Part shown: positions 9,149 to 16,178 of the stretch, piece after piece
Numbering within the stretch: position 1 is the first letter of the stretch
How the letters are laid out: each line of letters opens with the position of its first letter
Assembly: GCF_024102715.1 (NCBI RefSeq)
Contig: NZ_JAGFJM010000141.1
Location: 1-46,805 of the forward strand
DNA: 46,805 nucleotides
Origin: Nitrosomonas communis
GTDB lineage: Bacteria; Pseudomonadota; Gammaproteobacteria; Burkholderiales; Nitrosomonadaceae
Reading direction: 5' to 3'
Translations under genes and position numbers: made by a program
The notes under the pieces: generated by a model
Seen by the model: the letters and a program-made list of their open reading frames with translations, nothing else
The model's database searches: none
What the model was told of the DNA's origin: nothing

Positions 9149-9403
9149 TCTAGCAGCTTGATTGGAGTAAAACGGAGCGCCTTGTCAATGCGGCCATGCC
9201 AGGGAGTTTGCTGCTAAATGACCAACTGTCCAACAATATTGCCAAAGAGGAGGGATGGCAGCGCATGGCTTGTTTCGCTTTTCTCGGATACCTGCTGAAT
9301 CATTAAGCGGTTCCCAGGCAGATTCTCATGTGATCCTGGTTCAGCTGAACAAAGAGGCAAGCTGATTTAGCCGTTTACCCAAAATCCTGAGCACACGAGG
9401 TAT

Positions 9404-9973
9404 GTGATGATAAGGGCTTGGCGCATTACTCTGCTGCTTTTGCTGATAAATCTGCTCAGCGGCTTTACCCTGTTTAGCGAACAGCCAGAGTATTGCAAAA
9501 GTACTAGCAATGCGGATGCCAGCGCCTGTTTTGCCTCGCATCCCGCCTATTGTGAAAGCACGAGTTATGCCAATTCGGGAGCCTGTTTCCTCGCCAATGT
9601 TTCCTACTGCGAAAGCGATCGTAACGCCAATACTGGCGCGTGCTTCACGTCACACCCAACGTATTGCAGTAGTTCAACCTACGCCAACGCCGGGGCCTGC
9701 TTCCTTGCCAACGCAACCTATTGTGAGAGCGATCGTAATGCCAATTTTGGTGCATGCTTTGCATCACACCCAGCATATTGCAGTAGTTCGAACTATGCCG
9801 ATGTGCCCGCCTGTTCGGGTGCAAGGCCTGCATACTGTGAAAACAGCATCTACGCAAACTCGAATGCATGCACCCGGTACGAGAAACTTAACCCTAAACG
9901 AATTATAGAATTTGCCCGCCGCATCGGTACTCCCGTAAATGTGAACAAACTTATGCAGGAGCTGATGAAGTAA
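9404..9973 (+). CDS. Exported protein of seven two-cysteine 19-residue repeats
   Basis: After a signal peptide (RAWRITLLLLLINLLSGFTL) come seven tandem repeats of exactly 19 residues with the pattern YC-x5-A(N/D)-x2-AC-x6, each with two Cys eleven residues apart. Examples are YCESTSYANSGACFLANVS and YCESDRNANTGACFTSHPT. The 14 repeat cysteines would suit a stack of disulfide-linked turns in the periplasm or outside. Repeats 3-4 and 5-6 are close copies, also at DNA level, so a 38-residue double unit was duplicated recently. A Lys/Arg-rich non-repeat tail (NPKRIIEFARRIGTPVN) ends the protein. I do not recognise a named family. Confidence 0.8.
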   Translation: MMIRAWRITLLLLLINLLSGFTLFSEQPEYCKSTSNADASACFASHPAYCESTSYANSGACFLANVSYCESDRNANTGACFTSHPTYCSSSTYANAGACFLANATYCESDRNANFGACFASHPAYCSSSNYADVPACSGARPAYCENSIYANSNACTRYEKLNPKRIIEFARRIGTPVNVNKLMQELMK

Positions 9974-10036
9974 TTGGCAATGTTGGGATGGTAATGGCTA
10001 GCGTGAATCAATTCGAAGTCATGATTTCAAGGAGAA

Positions 10037-10345
10037 TCAAGAAAAAAGAGACTTTACGGAAGCCGTAAAATTATCCCAGCTTTTTTCTATTTTGGCGGAA
10101 ATGTCATTCCAGCCTGCTTCCAAGGAATCCTTCACTTCGTCCCATTTATCATCTGCAGTGTCGGCAATTTCCAGCGCTTTGGCTTTGGCTTGCTCAACTC
10201 TGGATTCCAATTCATCAATTGCCGCATGAATATCACTGATGGCTTCATTCGATTCGTTTATTGCCTTATTTTTAAGTTCTGTCAATTTTGTTTGCTGTTC
10301 ATCAATGGTGGCTTGAATTTTAGAGAGCAGTTCATCTTTGGTCAT
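10037..10345 (-). CDS. Small alpha-helical coiled-coil protein
   Basis: A 102-residue, highly charged protein with no signal peptide or membrane segment. Heptad-like runs (LLSKIQATIDEQQTKLTELK, ESRVEQAKAKALEIADTADD) predict a long coiled coil, followed by a Trp-containing amphipathic end (AGWNDISAKIEKSWDNFTAS). It resembles small stress-associated coiled-coil proteins in general; no specific function can be given. GGAG lies 8 nt before the start. A TACGTG-N4-CACGTA palindrome lies 164 bp upstream. Confidence 0.7.
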   Translation of the reverse strand: MTKDELLSKIQATIDEQQTKLTELKNKAINESNEAISDIHAAIDELESRVEQAKAKALEIADTADDKWDEVKDSLEAGWNDISAKIEKSWDNFTASVKSLFS

Positions 10346-10508
10346 CTTCTTATCTCCAGAATATTTGATCTAATAGATGATAACTATCAGATCTAGATTG
10401 AAAATCAATGTGATCTTGAGGGAAATATTTTTAGATAAGTGAATAATTCCCACTTTTTCATTCTTACATTTGTTTTCGTAGATTATCAGAATATGCCAGT
10501 CAAAAAAA

Positions 10509-10524
10509 TACGTGCAAACACGTA
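10509..10524. promoter_or_regulatory. Palindrome TACGTGCAAACACGTA
   Basis: Perfect 6-bp arms, TACGTG and CACGTA, around CAAA. The same sequence occurs on the other strand at 26014-26029, and close variants at 10941-10956 and 14162-14177, all in intergenic DNA. It sits 164 bp upstream of the coiled-coil gene. A shared regulator site is inferred. Confidence 0.45.
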
Positions 10525-10608
10525 AAAATGTTTCTGGTAGTGAGCGCAGATTGAAACAAAGAACTGGCGGTACGCATTATTTTTCCATGCATGATGCATT
10601 TGTGGGTA

Positions 10609-10634
10609 CAAAAAAACCGCCCAAGAGGGCGGTT
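10609..10634 (-). terminator. Rho-independent terminator of the 48-aa lipoprotein gene
   Basis: On the minus strand AACCGCCC and GGGCGGTT form an 8-bp stem around TCTT, followed directly by a run of T. It lies about 20 bp after the stop of the small lipoprotein gene. Confidence 0.85.
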
Positions 10635-10654
10635 ATAATTTTGAGTCATATATT

Positions 10655-10801
10655 TTAACCCTTGCTTTTTGAATCTTCTTTGTCCGGCATGGATTCACGT
10701 TCCATCAGCGCGCTTGGCGGATACTGACCAGGTTTTGGTTCCATGCAGGCAGTTAGCGACGGTGCTATTAAGAGTGCAGCTAATATGAGTAAAAGTTTCA
10801 T
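10655..10801 (-). CDS. 48-residue lipoprotein
   Basis: Reading the minus strand from 10801 gives MKLLLILAALLIAPSLTACM, a short lipoprotein signal peptide with lipobox LTAC, and a mature part of about 30 residues (MEPKPGQYPPSALMERES and an acidic/lysine end). AGGAGA lies 9 nt before the start and a strong terminator follows, so this is a complete one-gene unit. Its function is unknown. It resembles the entericidin-size class of small envelope lipoproteins only in size and layout. Confidence 0.75.
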   Translation of the reverse strand: MKLLLILAALLIAPSLTACMEPKPGQYPPSALMERESMPDKEDSKSKG

Positions 10802-11104
10802 TTTTGCAGTCTCCTATTAGAAAAAAATACATAACAACAAAGTAGATCTCGCAGAATCTATGCAAATTCAGTGGGGGTTAAATTGCATTGATTCATGGTG
10901 ATCTGTTTATTATTGTTTCCTATTTCTATCATGACCACAATACGTATAAACACTTAGAAAATGATTTTAAAGACTCATTATCATTGTACAAAGCTGGGGT
11001 TTACTATCGACCTTGCGAAAAATTGGGATGAATCCTTGATTTCATCGCATGCAATCGAATGACTGGCGGGAGCAAGCCTTTCTGATGTTTATTGGAGTAA
11101 TATT
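10802..11104. other. Intergenic region with a variant palindrome
   Basis: Holds the divergent control regions of the 48-aa lipoprotein gene and the NUDIX pseudogene. At 10941-10956 the sequence TACGTATAAACACTTA is a variant of the TACGTG-N4-CACGTA palindrome, 140 bp upstream of the lipoprotein start. No other feature seen. Confidence 0.4.
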
Positions 11105-11638
11105 ATGGCTAAAAGGCTGAGTGCCGGCATACTCTTGTATCGGGAAAGACAAAATAAACTTGAAGTTTTCCTTGTTCATCCAGGGGGACCATATTGGGCG
11201 AAAAAAGATAATGGTGTATAGTCAATTCCCAAGGGAGAGCTGGAAGAGGGAGATGATCTCTTTGAAACGGCGAAGCGTGAATTTATCGAGGAAACGGGAT
11301 TGCCCATTAGCGGGGAGTTTTTCTCGCTGTCGCCGCTGAAGCAGCCCAGTGGCAAAGTAGTTTATGCCTGGGCGGTGAAAGGCGATCTCAACGTCACTGC
11401 TATTAGCAGCAATTTGTTTTCTATGGAGTGGCCTCCTGCTTCTGGTATTACACGGCAGTTCCCGGAGATCGATAAGGACGAATGGTTTAATATCCGGTCA
11501 GCAATGCAGAAGCTCTTACCAGGCCAGCGGCCATTCTTGAAGGAATTGTTAGAACACCTTGAGCATAATTTGCCAACTTCTATGCCATCTGACGTTTCTT
11601 CGATTAAACAAGGTTCTGGCGGCAGAAAACCGGACTAA
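11105..11638 (+). pseudogene. NUDIX hydrolase with an in-frame amber codon
   Basis: From ATG 11105 the frame reads MAKRLSAGILLYRERQNKLE and VFLVHPGGPYWAKKDNGV, meets TAG at 11219-11221, and continues in the same frame as SIPKGELEEGDDLFETAKRE and FIEETGLPI to a stop at 11638. The family normally has D-x-G-x-W-S-I-P-K-G here, so the TAG stands in place of a conserved Trp (TGG to TAG, a single change). The Nudix box GELEEGDDLFETAKREFIEE is complete except for D in place of its first E. Everything else is intact, so the mutation is recent, or the codon is read through. NUDIX proteins hydrolyse nucleoside diphosphate derivatives. Confidence 0.8.
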
Positions 11639-11691
11639 AGGAGCCTATTCTGATGGCAGCAGCTGCCGCATTGGGAATTGACAAAGTCTAA

Positions 11692-11934
11692 TCAAAAGTA
11701 GATCGCCTTTGTAAGTGGAAACTTTTCGGCCTTACCATCAGCCATAACGACAGTAATCTGGAGGTGGCAGGCAAAGCCATCAGTAAATAGATGCGTTATG
11801 CTTGTATATTTAATGACAATGGGGTTATCGGGATTGACGGAAACGAGGTGATTTAGTGCAAAAATCTTGGAATGCCAGTAACTGGACGCAAAGACCGCCG
11901 CAGTTACTAAACACGCCAGTGCTATCGCTGGCAT
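11692..11934 (-). CDS. Small single-pass membrane or exported protein, hypothetical
   Basis: An 80-residue frame starts with a hydrophobic segment (IALACLVTAAVFASSYW), which would serve as anchor or signal peptide, and continues as a plausible small domain with GFACHLQITVVMADGKAEKF. No clear ribosome binding site precedes the ATG and a stop lies shortly upstream. It is divergent from the glycosylase gene, 28 bp away. The composition looks like real protein but I do not recognise it; it could be chance. Confidence 0.35.
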   Translation of the reverse strand: MPAIALACLVTAAVFASSYWHSKIFALNHLVSVNPDNPIVIKYTSITHLFTDGFACHLQITVVMADGKAEKFPLTKAIYF

Positions 11935-11962
11935 TAACAGTGAAAGTATTTACATAAATGAT

Positions 11963-12562
11963 ATGGCTTCCCTCGCATCGCTGATCAATGAGGTACGTGC
12001 TTGCAGCCGCTGCGCTATGCACTTGCCGCTTGAGCCGCGTCCGGTCTTCCAGATACATGAGTCGGCCTGCATTCTGATTGCAGGACAAGCGCCTGGCAGG
12101 ACGGTTCACGAAACGGGCATTCCCTTTAATGACCCAAGTGGTGACAGGTTGCGCGCGTGGCTAGGCATCTCGCGCGAAATATTCTATGACGCAGAGCAAA
12201 TAGCCATTCTGCCTATGGGGTTCTGCTTTCCCGGAGCAGGCAAGTCCGGCGATCTACCGCCGCGACCTGAATGCGCGCCAGCATGGCGGGAAGCATTGTT
12301 GTCACACTTGCCGAATCTCAGGCTTACCCTGCTATTAGGACAGTACGCACAGGCCTATCACCTTCCCCAAGAAGATAAAGGGAAAGGTGTCTCAGTGACT
12401 GGCGCCGTGCAAGCATGGCAGAAGCACTGGCCACACACTGTCCCCCTTCCGCATCCGAGTCCGCGCAACAACCTGTGGCTCAAGCGCAATCCGTGGTTTG
12501 AGGTGGAGCTTATTCCAGTCCTTCGCGCCCGGGTTGCGAAGGTACTCAAACGTGATAGCTAA
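11963..12562 (+). CDS. Uracil-DNA glycosylase family protein
   Basis: A 199-residue cytoplasmic protein with the layout of the uracil-DNA-glycosylase-like superfamily. An N-terminal Cys pair (RACSRCAMH) is followed by the active-site region ILIAGQAPGRTVHETGIPFN (about residues 36-55) with DPSGDRLRAWLG, and the C-terminal motif is PLPHPSPRNNLWLKRNPWFE. It should remove uracil, or a related damaged base, from DNA. The region FCFPGAGKSGDLPPRPEC carries further Cys as in this subgroup, but a four-Cys iron-sulfur site like classical family 4 is not evident. No ribosome binding site is evident. Confidence 0.8.
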   Translation: MASLASLINEVRACSRCAMHLPLEPRPVFQIHESACILIAGQAPGRTVHETGIPFNDPSGDRLRAWLGISREIFYDAEQIAILPMGFCFPGAGKSGDLPPRPECAPAWREALLSHLPNLRLTLLLGQYAQAYHLPQEDKGKGVSVTGAVQAWQKHWPHTVPLPHPSPRNNLWLKRNPWFEVELIPVLRARVAKVLKRDS

Positions 12563-12668
12563 CTCATTCATTAAGAAAACCGTCTCTGGCTTCATTGTGG
12601 CTTCTACTCGCTGAATAGCTGCTTGATTCGAGCGTCCTTCGAGCGCTTTTGTGTGATCCGGTGCGCTA

Positions 12669-13898
12669 TCAGAGCGACTTGAGGTATTCGACCAGATCCG
12701 CTTTTTGTGCTGCTGTCAGATTCAGCCTGAAGTGGTTGTCATAGTGGTTGACCACGGCAGGGAGGTCTGGTGCGCTTCCATCATGAAAATATGGCGGATG
12801 CTGCAGAAGCCCTCGCAGCGGCGTCGTTCGGTATTTTTTTGTGGCAGATCTCGCGACGTACACCGACTCTCTGCCAATTTCCGAAGGGTCATGCAGGAAT
12901 GGCACGCTCCGATCCGGGCCGCGCAGTACGTCAGTGAAGTGTGGCGGTCGATGGCAAGTAGCGCAGCCAGCTTCATTACGGAACAGACGCTTGCCTCGCT
13001 GAGCAGCTGCTCGATCGAAGCTCCCTTTAGGCGCTTTTGGCGCCTGCAAGCTCAATTGGTAGTCAAGCAGGGCCGGCAGCTTCGAAGTGACCAGGTCTGG
13101 CGTCTGTTCGATGGTGATGCCAATACGCGGATCGCTGAAGTTTCCATGGCCGCCCATTTGTCCCACGCCAACATAGCTGTTCCAATAGGAGATGGGTCCA
13201 TCTGCGGTGTATGTTTCGAAGCCGGCACCCTTTAACCCATAGATTGGTGGAATAACGATCGGTTGAGACGGGCTGTTGAGCGGAGTGATGTTGGCTCCGT
13301 CAAAGAAGTGGTGCCGTGGAGCATACTTACCCGGCCCCCAATTACTGAATTCCTTCTTGGTGGCATCATCCAGTACCGGTGATAGCGCCACGATAGCGCC
13401 TACGTTCAAGTCGGTATTGGCCCATCCGTCGAGTCGCTTGCCAATACTTGGTGCAAATGAATTGTCCACAGATGAATGACACAGCGCACATGTCACGCCA
13501 ATTTTGGCGAGTTGGCCTGCTTCGTCGAAGCTGCCCTTCACGCCGACCACTGCATTTAGGCGCAGCAGTTCCAGCGTTACCGCGGGGTTCGTCAGATCAA
13601 CCTGACCGGCCTGAAGCGCTGTGATGACTTCCTGCGGCAAGGCTTCAACATCAACCTTGAGACCAACGGCTAACGCAGTTGCCGGATTGACCGTTGCAAT
13701 AGCTTCGTGCATCCGCAACACACCGCTCCACAACTGCTCGTCACCGAAAGTGTCGAAGCGAAAAATCTCTTGTCCCTCGCGATGTTTCTGTGCAGCATCA
13801 TCAGAGATTCCAGTGTCCTGCGTTGCCCAGCTTGCCGGGATGGATCCTGGAATGACGAAAGCCATTATCAGGACGAATACGATTGAAAGAATACCCAT
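12669..13898 (-). CDS. Diheme cytochrome c peroxidase-like protein
   Basis: A 409-residue exported protein with two c-type haem sites, CALCH (residues 137-141) and CATCH (312-316), in the layout of the bacterial cytochrome c peroxidase/MauG family, which reduces peroxide or oxidises protein partners in the periplasm. The signal peptide is MGILSIVFVLIMAFVIPGSI with cleavage near ASWA. The frame is open up to 14039, but the ATG at 13898 places this signal peptide at the N terminus. The C-terminal haem domain with PLRGLLQHPPYFHDGSAPDL is very typical of the family; the N-terminal half is less so, and the enzyme's reaction cannot be fixed. It stands alone in its strand context. Confidence 0.85.
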   Translation of the reverse strand: MGILSIVFVLIMAFVIPGSIPASWATQDTGISDDAAQKHREGQEIFRFDTFGDEQLWSGVLRMHEAIATVNPATALAVGLKVDVEALPQEVITALQAGQVDLTNPAVTLELLRLNAVVGVKGSFDEAGQLAKIGVTCALCHSSVDNSFAPSIGKRLDGWANTDLNVGAIVALSPVLDDATKKEFSNWGPGKYAPRHHFFDGANITPLNSPSQPIVIPPIYGLKGAGFETYTADGPISYWNSYVGVGQMGGHGNFSDPRIGITIEQTPDLVTSKLPALLDYQLSLQAPKAPKGSFDRAAAQRGKRLFRNEAGCATCHRPPHFTDVLRGPDRSVPFLHDPSEIGRESVYVARSATKKYRTTPLRGLLQHPPYFHDGSAPDLPAVVNHYDNHFRLNLTAAQKADLVEYLKSL

Positions 13899-14161
13899 TG
13901 TTTCTCTGCCACTTTTGCAATAAATTGAAGCAGCAGTAGGAGAGGAGCAAGATTGCTCCTTGTACCCGTTATTAGATCTACTGCCTATAACCCATATTTT
14001 TTTTCTGCAACTGCTGCTAAGTGGTTTTATAGGTTCCATCTTTGCCTCCTTTTTAGCAAAACAACTCGATTATTATTAGGCGAACAAAAAATGTGGTCTT
14101 GCTACATGATACTAATGGCCACATTCATTAATAATTTAATTAGAAATAGAAGAAAATTGAA

Positions 14162-14177
14162 TACGTATAAACACGTA
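14162..14177. promoter_or_regulatory. Palindrome variant TACGTATAAACACGTA
   Basis: Same spacing and arms as the TACGTG-N4-CACGTA sites, differing in one arm base. It lies 264 bp upstream of the cytochrome gene and 389 bp upstream of wrbA. A regulator site is inferred from recurrence only. Confidence 0.35.
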
Positions 14178-14206
14178 TAAAATGAAACCAACGGCATAAT
14201 TTATTT

Positions 14207-14371
14207 GCATAAAATTAAATCATATAACCATAGTGATATCATGGATAATAATGATTTGTTAGGAAATTTAGAGTTATTAATCCTGTTAATATGCATAATT
14301 AAATGACATAACCATGGTGAGCTTGGGGATAATTCTGGTTTGGTCAGAAATTACGAGTTATTCATCCTATT
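14207..14371. repeat. Diverged tandem duplication, period about 86 bp
   Basis: The first copy starts GCATAAAATTAAATCATATA, has ACCATAGTGATATCATGGAT and ends GAGTTATTAATCCTGTT. The second starts GCATAATTAAATGACATA, has ACCATGGTGAGCTTGGGGAT and ends GAGTTATTCATCCTATT. The order of matching blocks is the same. It lies upstream of wrbA and could duplicate a control region. Confidence 0.55.
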
Positions 14372-14416
14372 TGTAAATCTGACGGAGCCTGATATGATGA
14401 AAATCAAGTTGACTAA

Positions 14417-14430
14417 TTGCCTTAAGGCAA
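14417..14430. promoter_or_regulatory. Perfect 14-bp palindrome TTGCCTTAAGGCAA
   Basis: A perfect inverted repeat 120 bp before the wrbA start, in a position suitable for a regulator upstream of the promoter. The binding protein is unknown. Confidence 0.4.
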
Positions 14431-14550
14431 AAGAGATATCGTGAGTATTGCTGTAAGAGGCCTTTTCTTTTGATGTAGTAAATTACGTCATTGCAAAGGT
14501 TTGGTTTAAGTTAAGCCTGTTCTACGATTACACGACATCAGGAGGTAAGC

Positions 14551-15153
14551 ATGGCAAAAATTCTTGTACTTTATTACAGTATGTATGGCCATATTGAAAC
14601 AATGGCAAGCGCAGTGGCTGAAGGTGTGCGCAGTGTCGATGGCGTCGAGGTCATCATTAAACGCGTGCCCGAGCTTATGCCGGAAGATATGGCCCGGAAG
14701 GTTGGCGCCAAGCTCGATCAGGTAGCGCCGATTGCAACGGTGGATGAGTTGCCGAACTATGATGCCATCATTTTTGGCACACCTACGCGTTTCGGCAACA
14801 TGTGCGCCCAGATGCGTAATTTCCTTGATCAGACTGGACGATTATGGTTGAGCGGCGGTTTGATCGGCAAGGTAGGCAGCGTATTCACGTCGACAGGAAC
14901 GCAGCACGGTGGGCAGGAAACCACCATTACTTCGTTTCATACCACCCTGCTGCATCATGGCATGATTATCGTGGGAGTGCCCTATTCCTGCCAGGAAATC
15001 ATGAACATGAATGAGATCACCGGTGGTTCGCCTTATGGAGCGAGCACGTTGGCAGGTAGCGATGGCAGTCGCCAACCATCAGATAATGAAATAACAATCG
15101 CACGCTTTCAGGGCGTACATGTCGCAAAAATAGCCAAAAAATTATCAAGCTAA
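14551..15153 (+). CDS. wrbA: NAD(P)H:quinone oxidoreductase WrbA
   Basis: A 200-residue flavodoxin-like protein of the expected WrbA length. It binds FMN and reduces quinones with two electrons, which avoids semiquinone radicals. The start [20 protein letters not shown] holds the FMN phosphate loop, [20 protein letters not shown] the second FMN contact, and [15 protein letters not shown] the third. [20 protein letters not shown] and [10 protein letters not shown] are WrbA signatures. AGGAGG precedes the start by 6 nt. It is followed 82 bp later by a ring-opening dioxygenase gene, so the pair may deal with quinones and catechol-type compounds (inference). Confidence 0.95.
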   Translation: MAKILVLYYSMYGHIETMASAVAEGVRSVDGVEVIIKRVPELMPEDMARKVGAKLDQVAPIATVDELPNYDAIIFGTPTRFGNMCAQMRNFLDQTGRLWLSGGLIGKVGSVFTSTGTQHGGQETTITSFHTTLLHHGMIIVGVPYSCQEIMNMNEITGGSPYGASTLAGSDGSRQPSDNEITIARFQGVHVAKIAKKLSS

Positions 15154-15167
15154 TTATCTGATGAGTG

Positions 15168-15197
15168 AGAGGAATATAACCATGGATGTATTCCTCT
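15168..15197. terminator. Hairpin between wrbA and the dioxygenase gene
   Basis: AGAGGAATA and TATTCCTCT form a 9-bp perfect stem around a 12-nt loop just after the wrbA stop. It is not followed by a T-run, so it may only partly stop transcription or protect the wrbA mRNA. Confidence 0.45.
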
Positions 15198-15235
15198 TAA
15201 CAGAATATAAACGCTTCCTACAGTAGGGGTTGTAG

Positions 15236-16057
15236 ATGATCAGACAAATATCTGAAACGCTTTCACCTGTGTTATATCTACCTCATGGTGGCGGACCATT
15301 GCCCATTCTGGGCGATAACAGACATGAGAAAATGGTTGCTTTCCTGAAAGAAATCGTGAGCAAACTGGGCGAGCCATCAGCGATTTTAGTCATCAGTGCT
15401 CACTGGGAAGAAGACCAGGCGACAATTACGAGTGGCAGTCATCCTGGCATGCTCTACGATTATTATGGATTCCCGGCCGAAGCTTATCAAATTAAGTATG
15501 CTGCGCCCGGTCATCCACAGCTTGCAACAGAAGTGCATGAGCTGATCGTGGCCAGCGGCATGCCGGCAAGACTTGACGAACGGCGGGATTTTGATCACGG
15601 CATGTTTGTGCCACTCAAATTGATGTATCCGCAGGCACGGATTCCCTGCATTCAATTATCGTTACTCAACAATTTAGATCCCGGTAAACATATCGCGCTG
15701 GGAAAAGCGATTGCCTCTCTCCGAAAAAAAGCGGTACTGATTATCGGGTCAGGTATGTCGTTTCATAACCTAAAGACCTTCTTCTCGCGAGATATTGACG
15801 GTAATAAAGAGAATGCTGAATTTGACGACTGGTTGATCGAAGTGTGTACCAGCCCGGCCATTTCACCTGAAGAGCGTGAGCGGCGATTAATTGAATGGGA
15901 AAAAGTGCCATCGGCCCGCTTCTGTCACCCAAGAGAAGAACATCTATTGCCGTTACACGTTTGCTACGGCATCGCCTGTGCTGACACCCCAATTGCCCAA
16001 GTGGTATTTAACCAGGAGGTTATGGGCAAAAGGGTGACGAGTTTGCTGTGGCAGTAG
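15236..16057 (+). CDS. LigB/DODA-type extradiol ring-opening dioxygenase
   Basis: A 273-residue protein of the class III extradiol dioxygenase family, in the YgiD/DODA branch (4,5-DOPA dioxygenase type). These enzymes use a metal ion to open catechol rings. Metal ligands are visible in YLPHGGGPLPILG (His near residue 16), VISAHWEE (His near 55), FDHGMFVPLKLMYP (His near 120) and GSGMSFHNL (His near 178). Length is normal. The true substrate is open: DODA family names come from plant pigments, and bacterial members act on diverse catechols. It is probably co-transcribed with wrbA. Confidence 0.85.
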   Translation: MIRQISETLSPVLYLPHGGGPLPILGDNRHEKMVAFLKEIVSKLGEPSAILVISAHWEEDQATITSGSHPGMLYDYYGFPAEAYQIKYAAPGHPQLATEVHELIVASGMPARLDERRDFDHGMFVPLKLMYPQARIPCIQLSLLNNLDPGKHIALGKAIASLRKKAVLIIGSGMSFHNLKTFFSRDIDGNKENAEFDDWLIEVCTSPAISPEERERRLIEWEKVPSARFCHPREEHLLPLHVCYGIACADTPIAQVVFNQEVMGKRVTSLLWQ

Positions 16058-16178
16058 CGAAACGTAGCGCTCAACATCAGTCTTAGAGATGATCTGGCCA
16101 GGTCTGATGAAGGCAAAATTAGCTAGCTGCCCAGAAAGGGATGTTACTCAGTAAAAGCATAGAAAATATGCATAAGTT

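Larger units (their letters stand above)
13899..14550. other. AT-rich divergent control region with repeats
   Basis: Separates the cytochrome gene from wrbA. It holds the palindrome variant TACGTATAAACACGTA at 14162-14177, a diverged tandem repeat of about 86 bp (14207-14371) and the perfect palindrome TTGCCTTAAGGCAA at 14417-14430, which lies 120 bp before wrbA. No gene was seen. Confidence 0.5.

Noticed and set aside
9480-9900. Possible CRISPR-like array, regular 57-bp period
   Set aside because: The period is in coding DNA and the repeated unit is a protein motif; there are no unique spacers and no cas genes.
9510-9908. Frame of 132 codons overlapping the two-Cys repeat gene
   Set aside because: It is an out-of-frame reading of the same DNA repeat; the signal peptide and Cys pattern fix the correct frame.
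11219-11221. Recoding of TAG (pyrrolysine) in the NUDIX gene
   Set aside because: The site matches a conserved Trp, and one base change explains it; there is no sign of pyrrolysine machinery in the window.
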